From Bryobacteraceae bacterium (GTDB taxonomy: Bacteria > Acidobacteriota > Terriglobia > Bryobacterales > Bryobacteraceae), in assembly GCA_026129905.1 (NCBI GenBank), contig JAHCHE010000017.1, positions 1 to 64,000 on the forward strand: 64,000 nt of DNA, given 5' to 3'. The notes under the pieces were generated by a model. That model saw only the letters and a program-made list of their open reading frames with translations. It did no database searches and was not told the origin of the DNA. Shown here in pieces: positions 32,397 through 40,868 of this stretch (positions are counted from its first letter, which is position 1; the number at the start of each line of letters is the position of its first letter). The position numbers and the translations under genes were made by a program.

Positions 32397-33766
32397 TCGG
32401 CCGCGATGGCCGACGGCGCGCCCACCAGCGCCTGCACGTTGTGCGGCACCTTGTTAAGCTCCTCCAGATTCGGCCCAAATTTGCCGCAGGTGTTCTCCAC
32501 CACCACGTAGTCCATGCCCGGAATCACCACGTCGTCCCAATAGTCGCTGACGCCGCGGATGGCCACGTCCAGCATGATGACGATCTGCCGGCCGAGCGGC
32601 TCCGACGAATTGAGCGTGATCGCCCCGTAGAACTCCTGGCACTCGGTGTAGCCGGCGTTATGCGTCCCCGTGTACGGCTTCAGCCGCTCCAGTTGCACCG
32701 GCCGGCCGAGCCGCCTGGACACGTCGGCCTCCCTGTCCCGGAAAAAATCCACCAGCGCTTGCTCTTGCAAGTATGCCGGCGAGCCACTCGCGGCGACGTC
32801 CCTCAGCGCCTTCAAACCGGCCTGGTAGGCCGATTCGACGAACTCGAACCAGTAGCGCTGCTCCTCGGTGACCAGCGAGGGATTCGCAACCGCGATGCAC
32901 GAGCGCCGGAGACACGAGTTCAGTCCGTCGCGTTTCGGCGCGACGCCGACGTGGACGTAGTCGCCCTGGTTGATCGGCCGGTTCAGGGCCTTCCCGATCA
33001 ACGTTCGGTTGGCGGTATTCGCGCCCACCATGACGTCCCACCCCATCTCTTCCGCGCCGAGTTCCCGACCGACAAAGTAACCCCAGGCGGCCACCTGCGT
33101 CTCGAGCATGCCCGGCTTCAGCACCGCCAGCATGGCGCGCACCATCGCGTCCGCGATGACGTTGGCGTCGCGAATCAGACGCATTTCGTTGTCGGACTTT
33201 TCGTACTTGATCTTGTAGTAAAGCTCCTGGCAATCGACGACGTTTTCCTTGCCGTAGAGACCCTCCAGGTATTCCACCAAGGCGGCAGGAATCACCTGGC
33301 GCGGCGTAAGCAGCCCGATCTGATGCGTCTTGCCGCCGGCAGCCGCTTCGATGATGTCCTCGATCCGCTCGGCGTTGATCGGGTACTCCTCGTCGGCCAG
33401 CTTCAGCATCTCGGCTTTGTGAACCTTGGCGTTAGCGCGCGGCGCGAGCTGCTCGGCGATATAGCCGCCTTCGAGCCCGGCCACGATGTGGAAACCGGTT
33501 TTGCCGATGACGCCGGCCACCTGCTCGATCTGGACGTTGGTGTTTCCGCCCAGGTAGGGCACGTCGCCGTCGTAGTGCTCGTCGCTGAAGACGAATCCCG
33601 CGGCCAGGCCGCGCTGCGCGAGAGCCTCCGCGGTCTTGCGCTGGCGCTCGACAAACTCCTCGGCCGGAATGGAGAAGAACTTATCGATGGCCGGGGTGTC
33701 GGCGAGGATCTTTTCAACTTTGGCGAATTCGCTCCGCAGTTCGTTGAGCCTGTTCTGAAGAGTCAT
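32393..33766 (-). CDS. M24 (pita-bread) family protein with altered metal site
   Basis: 457 residues: a creatinase-like N-terminal domain (about 50-190) and an M24 C-terminal domain. Where aminopeptidase P has VDxG...SDxTR, this protein has YVHVGVAPKRDGLNSCLRRS: His and Cys replace the two Asp ligands. The His block reads THNAGYTECQEFYGA, the fourth ligand (Glu in 'vEPG') looks like Asp in IVIMLDVAIRG, and the last Glu is kept in YVVVENTCG. It may bind a different metal set or act without metal, as creatinase does. Annotating it as an Xaa-Pro peptidase would be unsafe. Translationally coupled to the downstream kinase. Confidence 0.75.
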   Translation of the reverse strand: MTLQNRLNELRSEFAKVEKILADTPAIDKFFSIPAEEFVERQRKTAEALAQRGLAAGFVFSDEHYDGDVPYLGGNTNVQIEQVAGVIGKTGFHIVAGLEGGYIAEQLAPRANAKVHKAEMLKLADEEYPINAERIEDIIEAAAGGKTHQIGLLTPRQVIPAALVEYLEGLYGKENVVDCQELYYKIKYEKSDNEMRLIRDANVIADAMVRAMLAVLKPGMLETQVAAWGYFVGRELGAEEMGWDVMVGANTANRTLIGKALNRPINQGDYVHVGVAPKRDGLNSCLRRSCIAVANPSLVTEEQRYWFEFVESAYQAGLKALRDVAASGSPAYLQEQALVDFFRDREADVSRRLGRPVQLERLKPYTGTHNAGYTECQEFYGAITLNSSEPLGRQIVIMLDVAIRGVSDYWDDVVIPGMDYVVVENTCGKFGPNLEELNKVPHNVQALVGAPSAIAAE

Positions 33767-33885
33767 GGATTAGTTCCTCCCATATAAGCTATCAGGACGC
33801 TTCGCCGGCGTCGCTTCCATCGCTCAGAGGGATGAACCGGGCGTAAGGATGCCCGCGGGCGCGCCGTTGCCGGTGGCCGGTTGCG

Positions 33886-34665
33886 CTACTTGGGGAGTCG
33901 CTCGCGCAGGGCCGCGACTTCCGACGCCAGAGCCTTCCGGTAAATGGCCGCGTCCGCGCTCCACGAAATGACGTTGAAGCCGGTCTCGAGCCACTCCTCG
34001 GCTTGCTCCAGGCTGCCGGGTTGAATTCCGGCGTACCGCCCGTGCGCGCGCGCCGCCTCGATCACTCGCTTCAGCGCGTCCAGAAAGCGCGAATGGTGGA
34101 ACTGGCCGGGGATGCCCATCGCCTGCGACAGGTCGAAGTGCCCCACCCACAGAATGTCCACGCCTTCGGTGGCGGCGATCGAGTCCAGGTTGGCGACCCC
34201 GATCGGCGATTCGATCTGACAGATGAACGTCGTGTTCCGGTTCGATTCCTCGAAGTACGTCACCGGGTCCGGAACGACGAAGTCCGTGTGCGACGTCCCC
34301 AGGCCGACGCCCCGTTTCCCCAGCGGCGCATACTTCATCGCCTCGACCACCGAACGCGCCTGCTCCGGCGTCTCCACGTTCGCCACCATGACTCCAAGCG
34401 CGCCGGCGTCCATCACCCGGGCGATGAAATGGTACATGCCTTGCGGCACGCGGACGAACGGGGCCATTGGCGTCGCTTTAAACCACGCCATCAGGTCCGC
34501 CACGCGGTCCATCTCGATGCAGCTATGCTCCATATCGACGATGGCGAAGTCCAGGCCGGCGGACTCCAGAATCTTGGCCATTCCCCGCGTTCCGAATTCC
34601 CACACCATGTGGCCGACCGGTATCCGGCCTTCCGCGAGAACTTGCTTGAGTCTGTTAGGTTTCAT
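33886..34665 (-). CDS. HpcH/HpaI aldolase family protein
   Basis: 259 residues from the ATG at 34665 with GGAGG 9 bases upstream. A class II pyruvate aldolase barrel: VGHMVWEFGTRGMAKILESA, DFAIVDMEHSCIEMDRVADL, FVRVPQGMYHFIARVMDAGA, GVMVANVETPEQARSVVEAM and ICQIESPIGVANLDSIAATE, then VDILWVGHFDLSQAMG. Arg, the metal Glu (in QIESPIGV) and Asp (in VGHFDLS) are in place. It likely cleaves 4-hydroxy-2-oxo acids to pyruvate and an aldehyde. The next gene upstream is a 2-hydroxyacid dehydrogenase, supporting a sugar-acid or keto-acid route. Confidence 0.9.
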   Translation of the reverse strand: MKPNRLKQVLAEGRIPVGHMVWEFGTRGMAKILESAGLDFAIVDMEHSCIEMDRVADLMAWFKATPMAPFVRVPQGMYHFIARVMDAGALGVMVANVETPEQARSVVEAMKYAPLGKRGVGLGTSHTDFVVPDPVTYFEESNRNTTFICQIESPIGVANLDSIAATEGVDILWVGHFDLSQAMGIPGQFHHSRFLDALKRVIEAARAHGRYAGIQPGSLEQAEEWLETGFNVISWSADAAIYRKALASEVAALRERLPK

Positions 34666-34697
34666 TGGTCTGTCCTCCACGGCGTCCGCCCGACGCG

Positions 34698-35768
34698 CTA
34701 TCCCTCCGGCGCGGCGCCCGCCGCCATCCGAGCCTGCCTGTACCGCGCCAGCTTGGACTGAAACTTCGGGTTGGTCAGCACCTCGCGGTTCACGATCGCC
34801 TCCGGAAGTTCGCCCCGGGCGATCGTCAAAAGGTTCTGGCAGGTCTCCGTCGTGTTCTCGATCATCAGCTCTTCGGTCCAGGCCACCGCATGCGGCGCGA
34901 GGATCACGTTCTCCAGTTCGTACAGCGGCTCGTCGGGCCTCGGCGGCTCCGCCGGGAACACGTCGATGCCCGCTCCGCGAATCCAGTTTTCCCTCAGCGC
35001 TTTCACCAGCGCGTCGTGCTGCACGATTGGTCCTCGCGCGGTGTTGATGAAGAACGCGGTCGGCTTCATCAGCCGGAAATGCCGCTCTCCGATCAGTCGC
35101 TGCGTCTGCTCGCTCAGGAAGGTGTTCACCGCGACATAGTCGCTGTCGCGAAACACCGTGTCCATGTCTACCAGTTCTACTCCGAGCGCCGCCACGTCCT
35201 CCTGGCGCACGTACGGATCGCAGGCAATCATTCGCGAGAACCCGAGTGGCCGCGCCAGCCGGAACAGCTCGCGGCCGATGTTGCCGCAACCGACCGACCC
35301 GAGCACCCGGCCGCCGAGCGAGTAGCCGAGCCTGCTCAAGCCCGTTCGCCACAAGCCGGCGCGCGTGATGCGGTCCAGTAGAAACAGGTTCTTCGACAAC
35401 GCGAAAATCAAGGCCAGTATCGATTCCGCCACGGGCCGCCGCACTGCGTTGGGAGCGATGGTCAGCGCAATGCCCGCTTGAGTCAGCGCCGGCACGTCGA
35501 TGCGATCGTATCCGACGCCCCAGCGGGAAACCACCGCCGTCCGCTCCACTCCTCGCAGGCTGGCCGCGCCGATATGGATTCCCAGCGCGAAGATGCCGTC
35601 GAACTGCTCGAGCGTGTCCGGTTGCGCCAGATTGTCCGGCTGCGGAGGCATTGGCGCGTACTCGATGCCCGGCTGCCCGCCCAGCATCCGCTCCAGTTCC
35701 CGCTCCGGCCCGCCCTTGGCGTCGGTGTACAGGTCCGAAGTGATTCCGATTCGAAAAACAGGGTTCAT
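34698..35768 (-). CDS. D-2-hydroxyacid dehydrogenase
   Basis: 356 residues. NAD-binding motif GSVGCGNIGRELFRLARPLG, catalytic Arg in FFINTARGPIVQHDALVKAL, Glu in GIDVFPAEPPRPDEPLYEL and His in ILAPHAVAWTEELM, so the catalytic triad is complete. The N-terminal substrate domain is typical. It reduces a 2-oxo acid to a D-2-hydroxy acid or the reverse. The start overlaps the M14 stop by four bases (ATGA), and 32 bases separate it from the aldolase gene, suggesting co-transcription. Confidence 0.9.
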   Translation of the reverse strand: MNPVFRIGITSDLYTDAKGGPERELERMLGGQPGIEYAPMPPQPDNLAQPDTLEQFDGIFALGIHIGAASLRGVERTAVVSRWGVGYDRIDVPALTQAGIALTIAPNAVRRPVAESILALIFALSKNLFLLDRITRAGLWRTGLSRLGYSLGGRVLGSVGCGNIGRELFRLARPLGFSRMIACDPYVRQEDVAALGVELVDMDTVFRDSDYVAVNTFLSEQTQRLIGERHFRLMKPTAFFINTARGPIVQHDALVKALRENWIRGAGIDVFPAEPPRPDEPLYELENVILAPHAVAWTEELMIENTTETCQNLLTIARGELPEAIVNREVLTNPKFQSKLARYRQARMAAGAAPEG

Positions 35769-38260
35769 TCTTTGAGAATTTTGGCAGACGCCAGGTAAAT
35801 GGCGTTCAACAGGAACTTAAATGTCCCGAAAGTCTGTCCGCGAAATTGCGGGCGGAAGCCGAACAGAACGACGCGCCCCTTTCCATATCGCGCGTCGAGC
35901 AGGATGTGCCGGTTCTTCACCACGTCCTCGCCCGAGAGCCAGCCGCTGGCCAGAACGTCGGAACCCGCGTACCGCGCCGCCGATTCGATGCGCTGATCGC
36001 CTGTGTTCTCCGCTTCCGCCAGCTCGATTTCCCAGGCCCGGCCGCCGGTGGAAAAGGCCGTCACTTGCACCGGCATGCCGAACGCCAGCGGACTCGCGTT
36101 ATTCACGTTGATCCGCAGCAGCGACCCCGGGCAGTAGTAACGACTCGAGGACGCCGCGCGCAAAACGTTATCCACCCCGAGCGGGAAGAAATCCACCGCG
36201 AGGTCCGTGGCAGCGTCGAAGGCGATGAGCATGCCTCCTCCGGCGACGAACCGTTCGAGCTGTCCGAGCCCCGCCACCCCGATGCCGCCCGTATACTCGA
36301 GCCGCTGGATCGCCTTGTTCGCTATTTCCGCCGGCGTACGCGTGTTGGGTTGTCCGCGCCGGTAGCCGTGAAGAATGGACGTCGCCCGCTGCGACGCCAG
36401 AATGATCGCGTCGGCCTTGCCGAATCGCCCCTGCCGCACCTCCTCGTCGCGCAGCAGCGCGTACGGAATTCGGAACTCATCCAGAACCCACTGCGTCCAC
36501 CCGGCGTCCATGTTGGCGACCCACGGCTCGTAAAGCGCCACACGCGGACGCCGCAGTTCGAATCGCGCGGCCGCGAATGCCTCCCGGGGCGATCTTCCTT
36601 CCGCCAGGATCTCGCCATCGGCGGCCCACCGCACCTTCACGCCCCGATCGAGTAGGTCCACCGTCGCCAGAAATGAAGAAACGCTCCGATGATCGAGTGA
36701 CGGGGCCGGCTGCGCCAGTTCGTCCATCGGTTCCAGGTCGGCTTCAAACGGCGCGTCGACGCGCTGCGCGTCCACCCCCATGCTCATCCGCAGCGTCCAT
36801 CCGGCCACATCGTACGGACGCTTGGTCGGCCCGTCGGCGCCGGTGCGCAGTTCCGGGTACCGCTGCGGTTCCATCAGGTCGATCAGGTACGGCCGGAACG
36901 GCTGCGCGGCCAACAGCACGTACGTCCCCGCCGGGTAATCGGCCGAATTCGCCGTAAACGGCGCCCTCGCGCGGTGCGCCTGGATGCCCGCCGCCTGCAA
37001 CCGCCGCAGCATTTCAATGGCGCTGTAGGAGTCCCACTGTTGCTCCGGCACGACGTACGCGTAGGGATTGCCCTTCTTGCCGTCCTCGATCGACTCGCGC
37101 GCCAGGTGGTGCGCCTTCTTCAGCAATGCGCCGGAGTGAGAGGCGGCGAACGCCAGGATGGCGAAGTCGGCCGTGAGCATGTAGTCGATGGCCTCGCGCA
37201 CGCCCCACTTTCCTCCGGTCCACGGCTTCGGATAGAAGATGCTCGGCTCTCTCGTCGGCAGCCCGTTGGAGAAGCGTGCCGGAAAGTCCTTCAGCTCCTC
37301 CTGCCGCGGCGTGGCGTAGAACCCGGCCGCCGTTTCGGTGAGGATGCCGTGCATGTTGTGAAACGCCGGCGCCGTGCGCAGACCGCCGTTCCACCAGCCG
37401 TCGAAGCCGTGATAGGAGAGCACGCCCGGCTTGTTCTCGCGCGCGAATCGCTCCTTCATCGCCGCGCCGATCAGGTTCACTCCCTCCATCAGCGCCGCCG
37501 GTATGTTGGGGTTCAGCGGATCGGCATAAGGCGGCACGAAGATGCGCGCCGGGTACGGCGGTTGCTGGTGCTGGTTATAGACGATCTGCGGAAACCACTC
37601 CTGGAACAGCAGCCGGGTGACGTGGCGCGTCTCCGTCAGATTTAGCATGAACCAGTCGCGATTGTTGTCGTGACCCGCGTACTTCTGATACAGCCTAGGC
37701 AGCGGAGCGATTTCGTGCGGCGTGCCGAGGTTGCGGCGATACCATTCCACGATCCAGTCCAGACCGTCCGGATTGATCACCGGAACCTGCATCAGGATCA
37801 CCGACTCCCGAATCCTGCGCGCCTCTTCCGATTCGGAGGTGACCAGCGTATGAGCCAGTACCGGCGCGTGCTGCGCCGGCGCCACTTCGCTGGCATGGAG
37901 CCCCGAATCGACCCAGACCACTGCTTTCCCTTCTCGCGCCAGCGCCTCAGCTTCCTCCTCGCCGCCCAGCCCGAGCGCCATGCGCCGGCTGATCTCGCGG
38001 TAGCTGTCCAGCCGCTCCAGGTTCGCGGCGTCGGAAATGAAAGCCACGTACATCGGCTTGCCATGGGAACTCCGGCCGAACTCTACCAGGCGCATGCGGT
38101 CGCTCCCGGCGTCGAGTTTCTGGAAATAGCCGCTGATCTCGGCGTAATCGGCCAGCTTGTAGTCGTCGCCGGGCCGGAAACCCAGGTGCTCCTCCGGCGT
38201 CGGAACCGACGACGCAAAGGCCGCGGCGCAAGCCAGCAGCGCCATCCCTAGGCGGATCAT
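35765..38260 (-). CDS. Secreted M14 family zinc carboxypeptidase
   Basis: 831 residues with a signal peptide (IRLGMALLACAAAFASSVP). The M14 domain occupies about 35-400: zinc ligands His122 and Glu125 in SGLHASEVAPAQH, substrate Arg/Asn in GHDNNRDWFMLNLTE, the third His in IVYNQHQQPPYPARIF and the catalytic Glu in GILTETAAGFY. About 400 further residues form beta-rich and glutamine-amidotransferase-like regions ('LGQLERFVAGGGMLIAFD'). It probably degrades peptides or peptidoglycan-like material outside the cytoplasm. It is the first gene of the minus-strand run and diverges from the Gfo/Idh/MocA gene. Confidence 0.88.
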   Translation of the reverse strand: MIRLGMALLACAAAFASSVPTPEEHLGFRPGDDYKLADYAEISGYFQKLDAGSDRMRLVEFGRSSHGKPMYVAFISDAANLERLDSYREISRRMALGLGGEEEAEALAREGKAVVWVDSGLHASEVAPAQHAPVLAHTLVTSESEEARRIRESVILMQVPVINPDGLDWIVEWYRRNLGTPHEIAPLPRLYQKYAGHDNNRDWFMLNLTETRHVTRLLFQEWFPQIVYNQHQQPPYPARIFVPPYADPLNPNIPAALMEGVNLIGAAMKERFARENKPGVLSYHGFDGWWNGGLRTAPAFHNMHGILTETAAGFYATPRQEELKDFPARFSNGLPTREPSIFYPKPWTGGKWGVREAIDYMLTADFAILAFAASHSGALLKKAHHLARESIEDGKKGNPYAYVVPEQQWDSYSAIEMLRRLQAAGIQAHRARAPFTANSADYPAGTYVLLAAQPFRPYLIDLMEPQRYPELRTGADGPTKRPYDVAGWTLRMSMGVDAQRVDAPFEADLEPMDELAQPAPSLDHRSVSSFLATVDLLDRGVKVRWAADGEILAEGRSPREAFAAARFELRRPRVALYEPWVANMDAGWTQWVLDEFRIPYALLRDEEVRQGRFGKADAIILASQRATSILHGYRRGQPNTRTPAEIANKAIQRLEYTGGIGVAGLGQLERFVAGGGMLIAFDAATDLAVDFFPLGVDNVLRAASSSRYYCPGSLLRINVNNASPLAFGMPVQVTAFSTGGRAWEIELAEAENTGDQRIESAARYAGSDVLASGWLSGEDVVKNRHILLDARYGKGRVVLFGFRPQFRGQTFGTFKFLLNAIYLASAKILKE

Positions 38261-38366
38261 ATAGTGCTCAATGATAGCATTGAGGCTTCCCGGCGCCTGC
38301 TGTTCCCCGAGGACGCGCGGGAGCCGCGCCGCGCAATATTCAATAATGAATGCAGGTAACGCACAT

Positions 38367-39683
38367 ATGCCTTATACCAGGAGACATTTTCTGAACTCGG
38401 CGGGCGCCGCGGTCGTCTACCGGCTGGTGGATTCCGGCTTCGCGCTCAAAGCCGCCGCCGCCAACGACAAGGTCGGGGTCGGCTTCATCGGCTCCGGAAT
38501 TCGCGGCCAGCAATTGCTCGATGAGTTCAAGGTCATCCCCGCCGTTCGCCCGGCGATGGTGGCCGATCTCTATGACGGCTGCCTCGAACGCGCCAAGGAG
38601 CAGACCAACGGCGTCGCGAAAACCACGCGGCGCTACGAGGACGTGCTCGACAGCAAAGAAGTGGACGCTGTCGTCATCGCGACTCCCGATCACTGGCACA
38701 AGAAGATCGTGCTCGACGCGCTGGCGGCCGGCAAGCACGTCTACGTCGAGAAGCCGATGACCTGGAGCATCGAGGAGGGTTTCGAGATCATGCGCGCCGT
38801 CGAGGGCGCCGGCAAGGTCCTCCAGGTGGGCAGCCAGGGCAAGACGTCCGCCCTCACGGCCAGGGCGCGCGAGATCGTGAAATCCGGCGAACTGGGCCAG
38901 GTCACCATGATCCGCATGGCCAACCACCGCAACAGCGCCGAAGGCGCCTGGGTCTACCCGGTCCCGCCGGACGCCTCCCCCGAGACCCTCGATTGGGAAC
39001 GTTTCCTGGGATCCGCTCCGCCGCGGCCCTTTGACCCCAAAGTGTTCTTCCGCTGGCGCTGCTGGTGGGATTACTCCGGCGGCGTGGCCACGGACCTGTT
39101 TGTCCACCTGCTCACCTGGCTGCATTTCGTCATGGACGTGAAGGCCCCGAAATCGGCCGTTTCCCAGGGCGGTCTTTACCGCTGGCTCGACGGCAGGAAC
39201 GTGCCTGACGTCATGAACACCCTCTATGAGTACGACGGCTTCGTCGCCGACATGTACGTCCACCTGGCCAGCGGCTATCCCACGCCGCCGACCGTGATTC
39301 TGGGCACGAAAGGTTCCATCGAGGTCGGCTGGTCCAAGCTGGTCGTGCAGCCGCACATCGAGCCGCCGGACGTGCAGGCGTACGGCACCCTCAATTTCCC
39401 GAAGCGGCTTCGCGAGCAATACTTCCTCTCGCATGGTTACACCGCCGACGGCAGGTCCAAAAAGAAGGAAGCGAAAGATCCGCCCGCGAAAGAGGTCAAG
39501 GTGGAGGAGGGCCCTTCGCACACCGAGTTGTTCATCATCTCGGTGCGCGACGGCAAGCCCAGCCAGGAAACCGCCGCCGAAGGACACTACGCCGCCGGCG
39601 CCGGCCACCTCGCCAACATTTCCTACCGGAATCACTGCCGGGCATCCTGGGATCCCGACACCGGAGAGGTGCGCGAAAGCTGA
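38367..39683 (+). CDS. Tat-exported Gfo/Idh/MocA family oxidoreductase
   Basis: 438 residues from the ATG at 38367 (MPYTRRHFLNSAGAAVVYRL), a twin-arginine signal; an ATG at 38346 adds seven residues. NAD(P)-binding Rossmann start VGVGFIGSGIRGQQLLDEF, then 'DAVVIATPDHWHKKIVLDAL', AGKHVYVEKPMTWSIEEGF (the EKP motif with catalytic Lys), LQVGSQGKTSALTAR and WWDYSGGVATDLFVHLLTWL. The C-terminal domain ends with 'SYRNHCRASWDPDTGEV'. Members oxidise or reduce sugars and inositols; many exported ones in this phylum have no assigned substrate. The stop lies 14 bases from the end of the convergent SGNH gene. Confidence 0.9.
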   Translation: MPYTRRHFLNSAGAAVVYRLVDSGFALKAAAANDKVGVGFIGSGIRGQQLLDEFKVIPAVRPAMVADLYDGCLERAKEQTNGVAKTTRRYEDVLDSKEVDAVVIATPDHWHKKIVLDALAAGKHVYVEKPMTWSIEEGFEIMRAVEGAGKVLQVGSQGKTSALTARAREIVKSGELGQVTMIRMANHRNSAEGAWVYPVPPDASPETLDWERFLGSAPPRPFDPKVFFRWRCWWDYSGGVATDLFVHLLTWLHFVMDVKAPKSAVSQGGLYRWLDGRNVPDVMNTLYEYDGFVADMYVHLASGYPTPPTVILGTKGSIEVGWSKLVVQPHIEPPDVQAYGTLNFPKRLREQYFLSHGYTADGRSKKKEAKDPPAKEVKVEEGPSHTELFIISVRDGKPSQETAAEGHYAAGAGHLANISYRNHCRASWDPDTGEVRES

Positions 39684-39697
39684 GCCTCGCCTTTTGA

Positions 39698-40858
39698 TCA
39701 GTTCGCGTCTTCGCCGACGACGCTGCGCCACGCGTCCGGATCCGCGCGCAGCTTGCGGTAGAGATTCTCGAAAAGGATGATGTGCCCGCGCGTGTTGGGA
39801 TGGTTGTCCCACGACGCAAGGCGCAACGCCTCCAGGTCCGGAACTCGCTCGAACGTGTCCAGCAGTTCGACGACGGGAAAATCAAACTCTTTCAGCAGTC
39901 TCTTTGTAGAGAAGAAGCGCCGCTCCAGCACGTCGCGTTCGTCCGCCGTCGGAACCAGGAGCACCACCACCGAAGCGCCGGAACTCGCCGTTTCTCGAAC
40001 GTGCTCCAGCGCCCACCGGTTCACCTCCAGTCGGTATGGTTGCAACCGCCGAATGCTTTCCCGGTAGCCCAATTCGACAGCGGCGCCCGACCGCCGGACA
40101 ATGCCGCGCAGCGTTTCGTACTCGAGATCGATCCCGTGATGGATCAGCGACCACAGATGCTCCGACCAGCCCCGAAACACCAGGTCCGTGAGCGCCAGCA
40201 TATACACGTCCGGATCGAAGCGCCGCGCTTTTTCCGACGCCACGCCGGCGAACTGCGTGACGCGGTAGCCGCTGGTCGAGAAGTTCAGGATTTCAAAGCG
40301 CTGATAGCGGCCGCCCGCGCGCTCCGCATTCAAGCGTTCTTCCAGCAGCGCCTCGTAGTTCCTCCCCACCGGGACGCCCATGCTCCGCGAAACCGAGTCG
40401 CCGAACAGCGCGATTCGGCGCGTCCCAGCCGGCTTGTTCAGCGCGTACGGTCCGTCGGCCATTCCGTGTTCATTCGTGACCAGAGGGCCTTCCCGGGAAT
40501 GCTGCACGTCCAGGTTGGGCTTGAGTTCGTAGACGAGGAACTTGCCCCGGCGGTCGACGATCTCGGGTTCCGCCTGTTCCTCCCGCCGCCGCAACGCGTC
40601 GAGAAACGCGCCGGCGCGTGCACCGGGGACTCCGGTTGACGCGTCCAACAACTGCTCGTAGTACCCGGTCCCTTCCGCCTGCCAGTTCAGCACCCGGCTC
40701 CGCGCATGCCGGACCAGCTTTTGCAGCTCCCACGTCCACTCCCAACCGGTGCTCGCGACGCGAGGGCTGATCCATACCAGACCCAGCGCGGCGAGCAGCG
40801 TCACAATGCACGCCAGCGCCTGCCGCCTGCGTTCGTCCCCCGACGGGAACCGCGTCAT
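39698..40858 (-). CDS. Membrane-anchored SGNH/GDSL hydrolase-like protein, DltD/AlgJ-like role
   Basis: 386 residues. One N-terminal transmembrane helix (ALACIVTLLAALGLVWIS, about 14-31) leaves the rest outside. The SGNH signature is ALFGDSVSRSMGVPVG with Asp154-Ser155. The closing Asp/His block is Asp351 and His353 in WDNHPNTRGH. Such proteins partner MBOAT acyltransferases and carry or transfer the acyl group to a glycan or polymer. It is the last gene of the five-gene operon, ten bases after the adenylating enzyme. Which acceptor it serves cannot be seen. Confidence 0.85.
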   Translation of the reverse strand: MTRFPSGDERRRQALACIVTLLAALGLVWISPRVASTGWEWTWELQKLVRHARSRVLNWQAEGTGYYEQLLDASTGVPGARAGAFLDALRRREEQAEPEIVDRRGKFLVYELKPNLDVQHSREGPLVTNEHGMADGPYALNKPAGTRRIALFGDSVSRSMGVPVGRNYEALLEERLNAERAGGRYQRFEILNFSTSGYRVTQFAGVASEKARRFDPDVYMLALTDLVFRGWSEHLWSLIHHGIDLEYETLRGIVRRSGAAVELGYRESIRRLQPYRLEVNRWALEHVRETASSGASVVVLLVPTADERDVLERRFFSTKRLLKEFDFPVVELLDTFERVPDLEALRLASWDNHPNTRGHIILFENLYRKLRADPDAWRSVVGEDAN

Positions 40859-40868
40859 TGTCTCTTCC

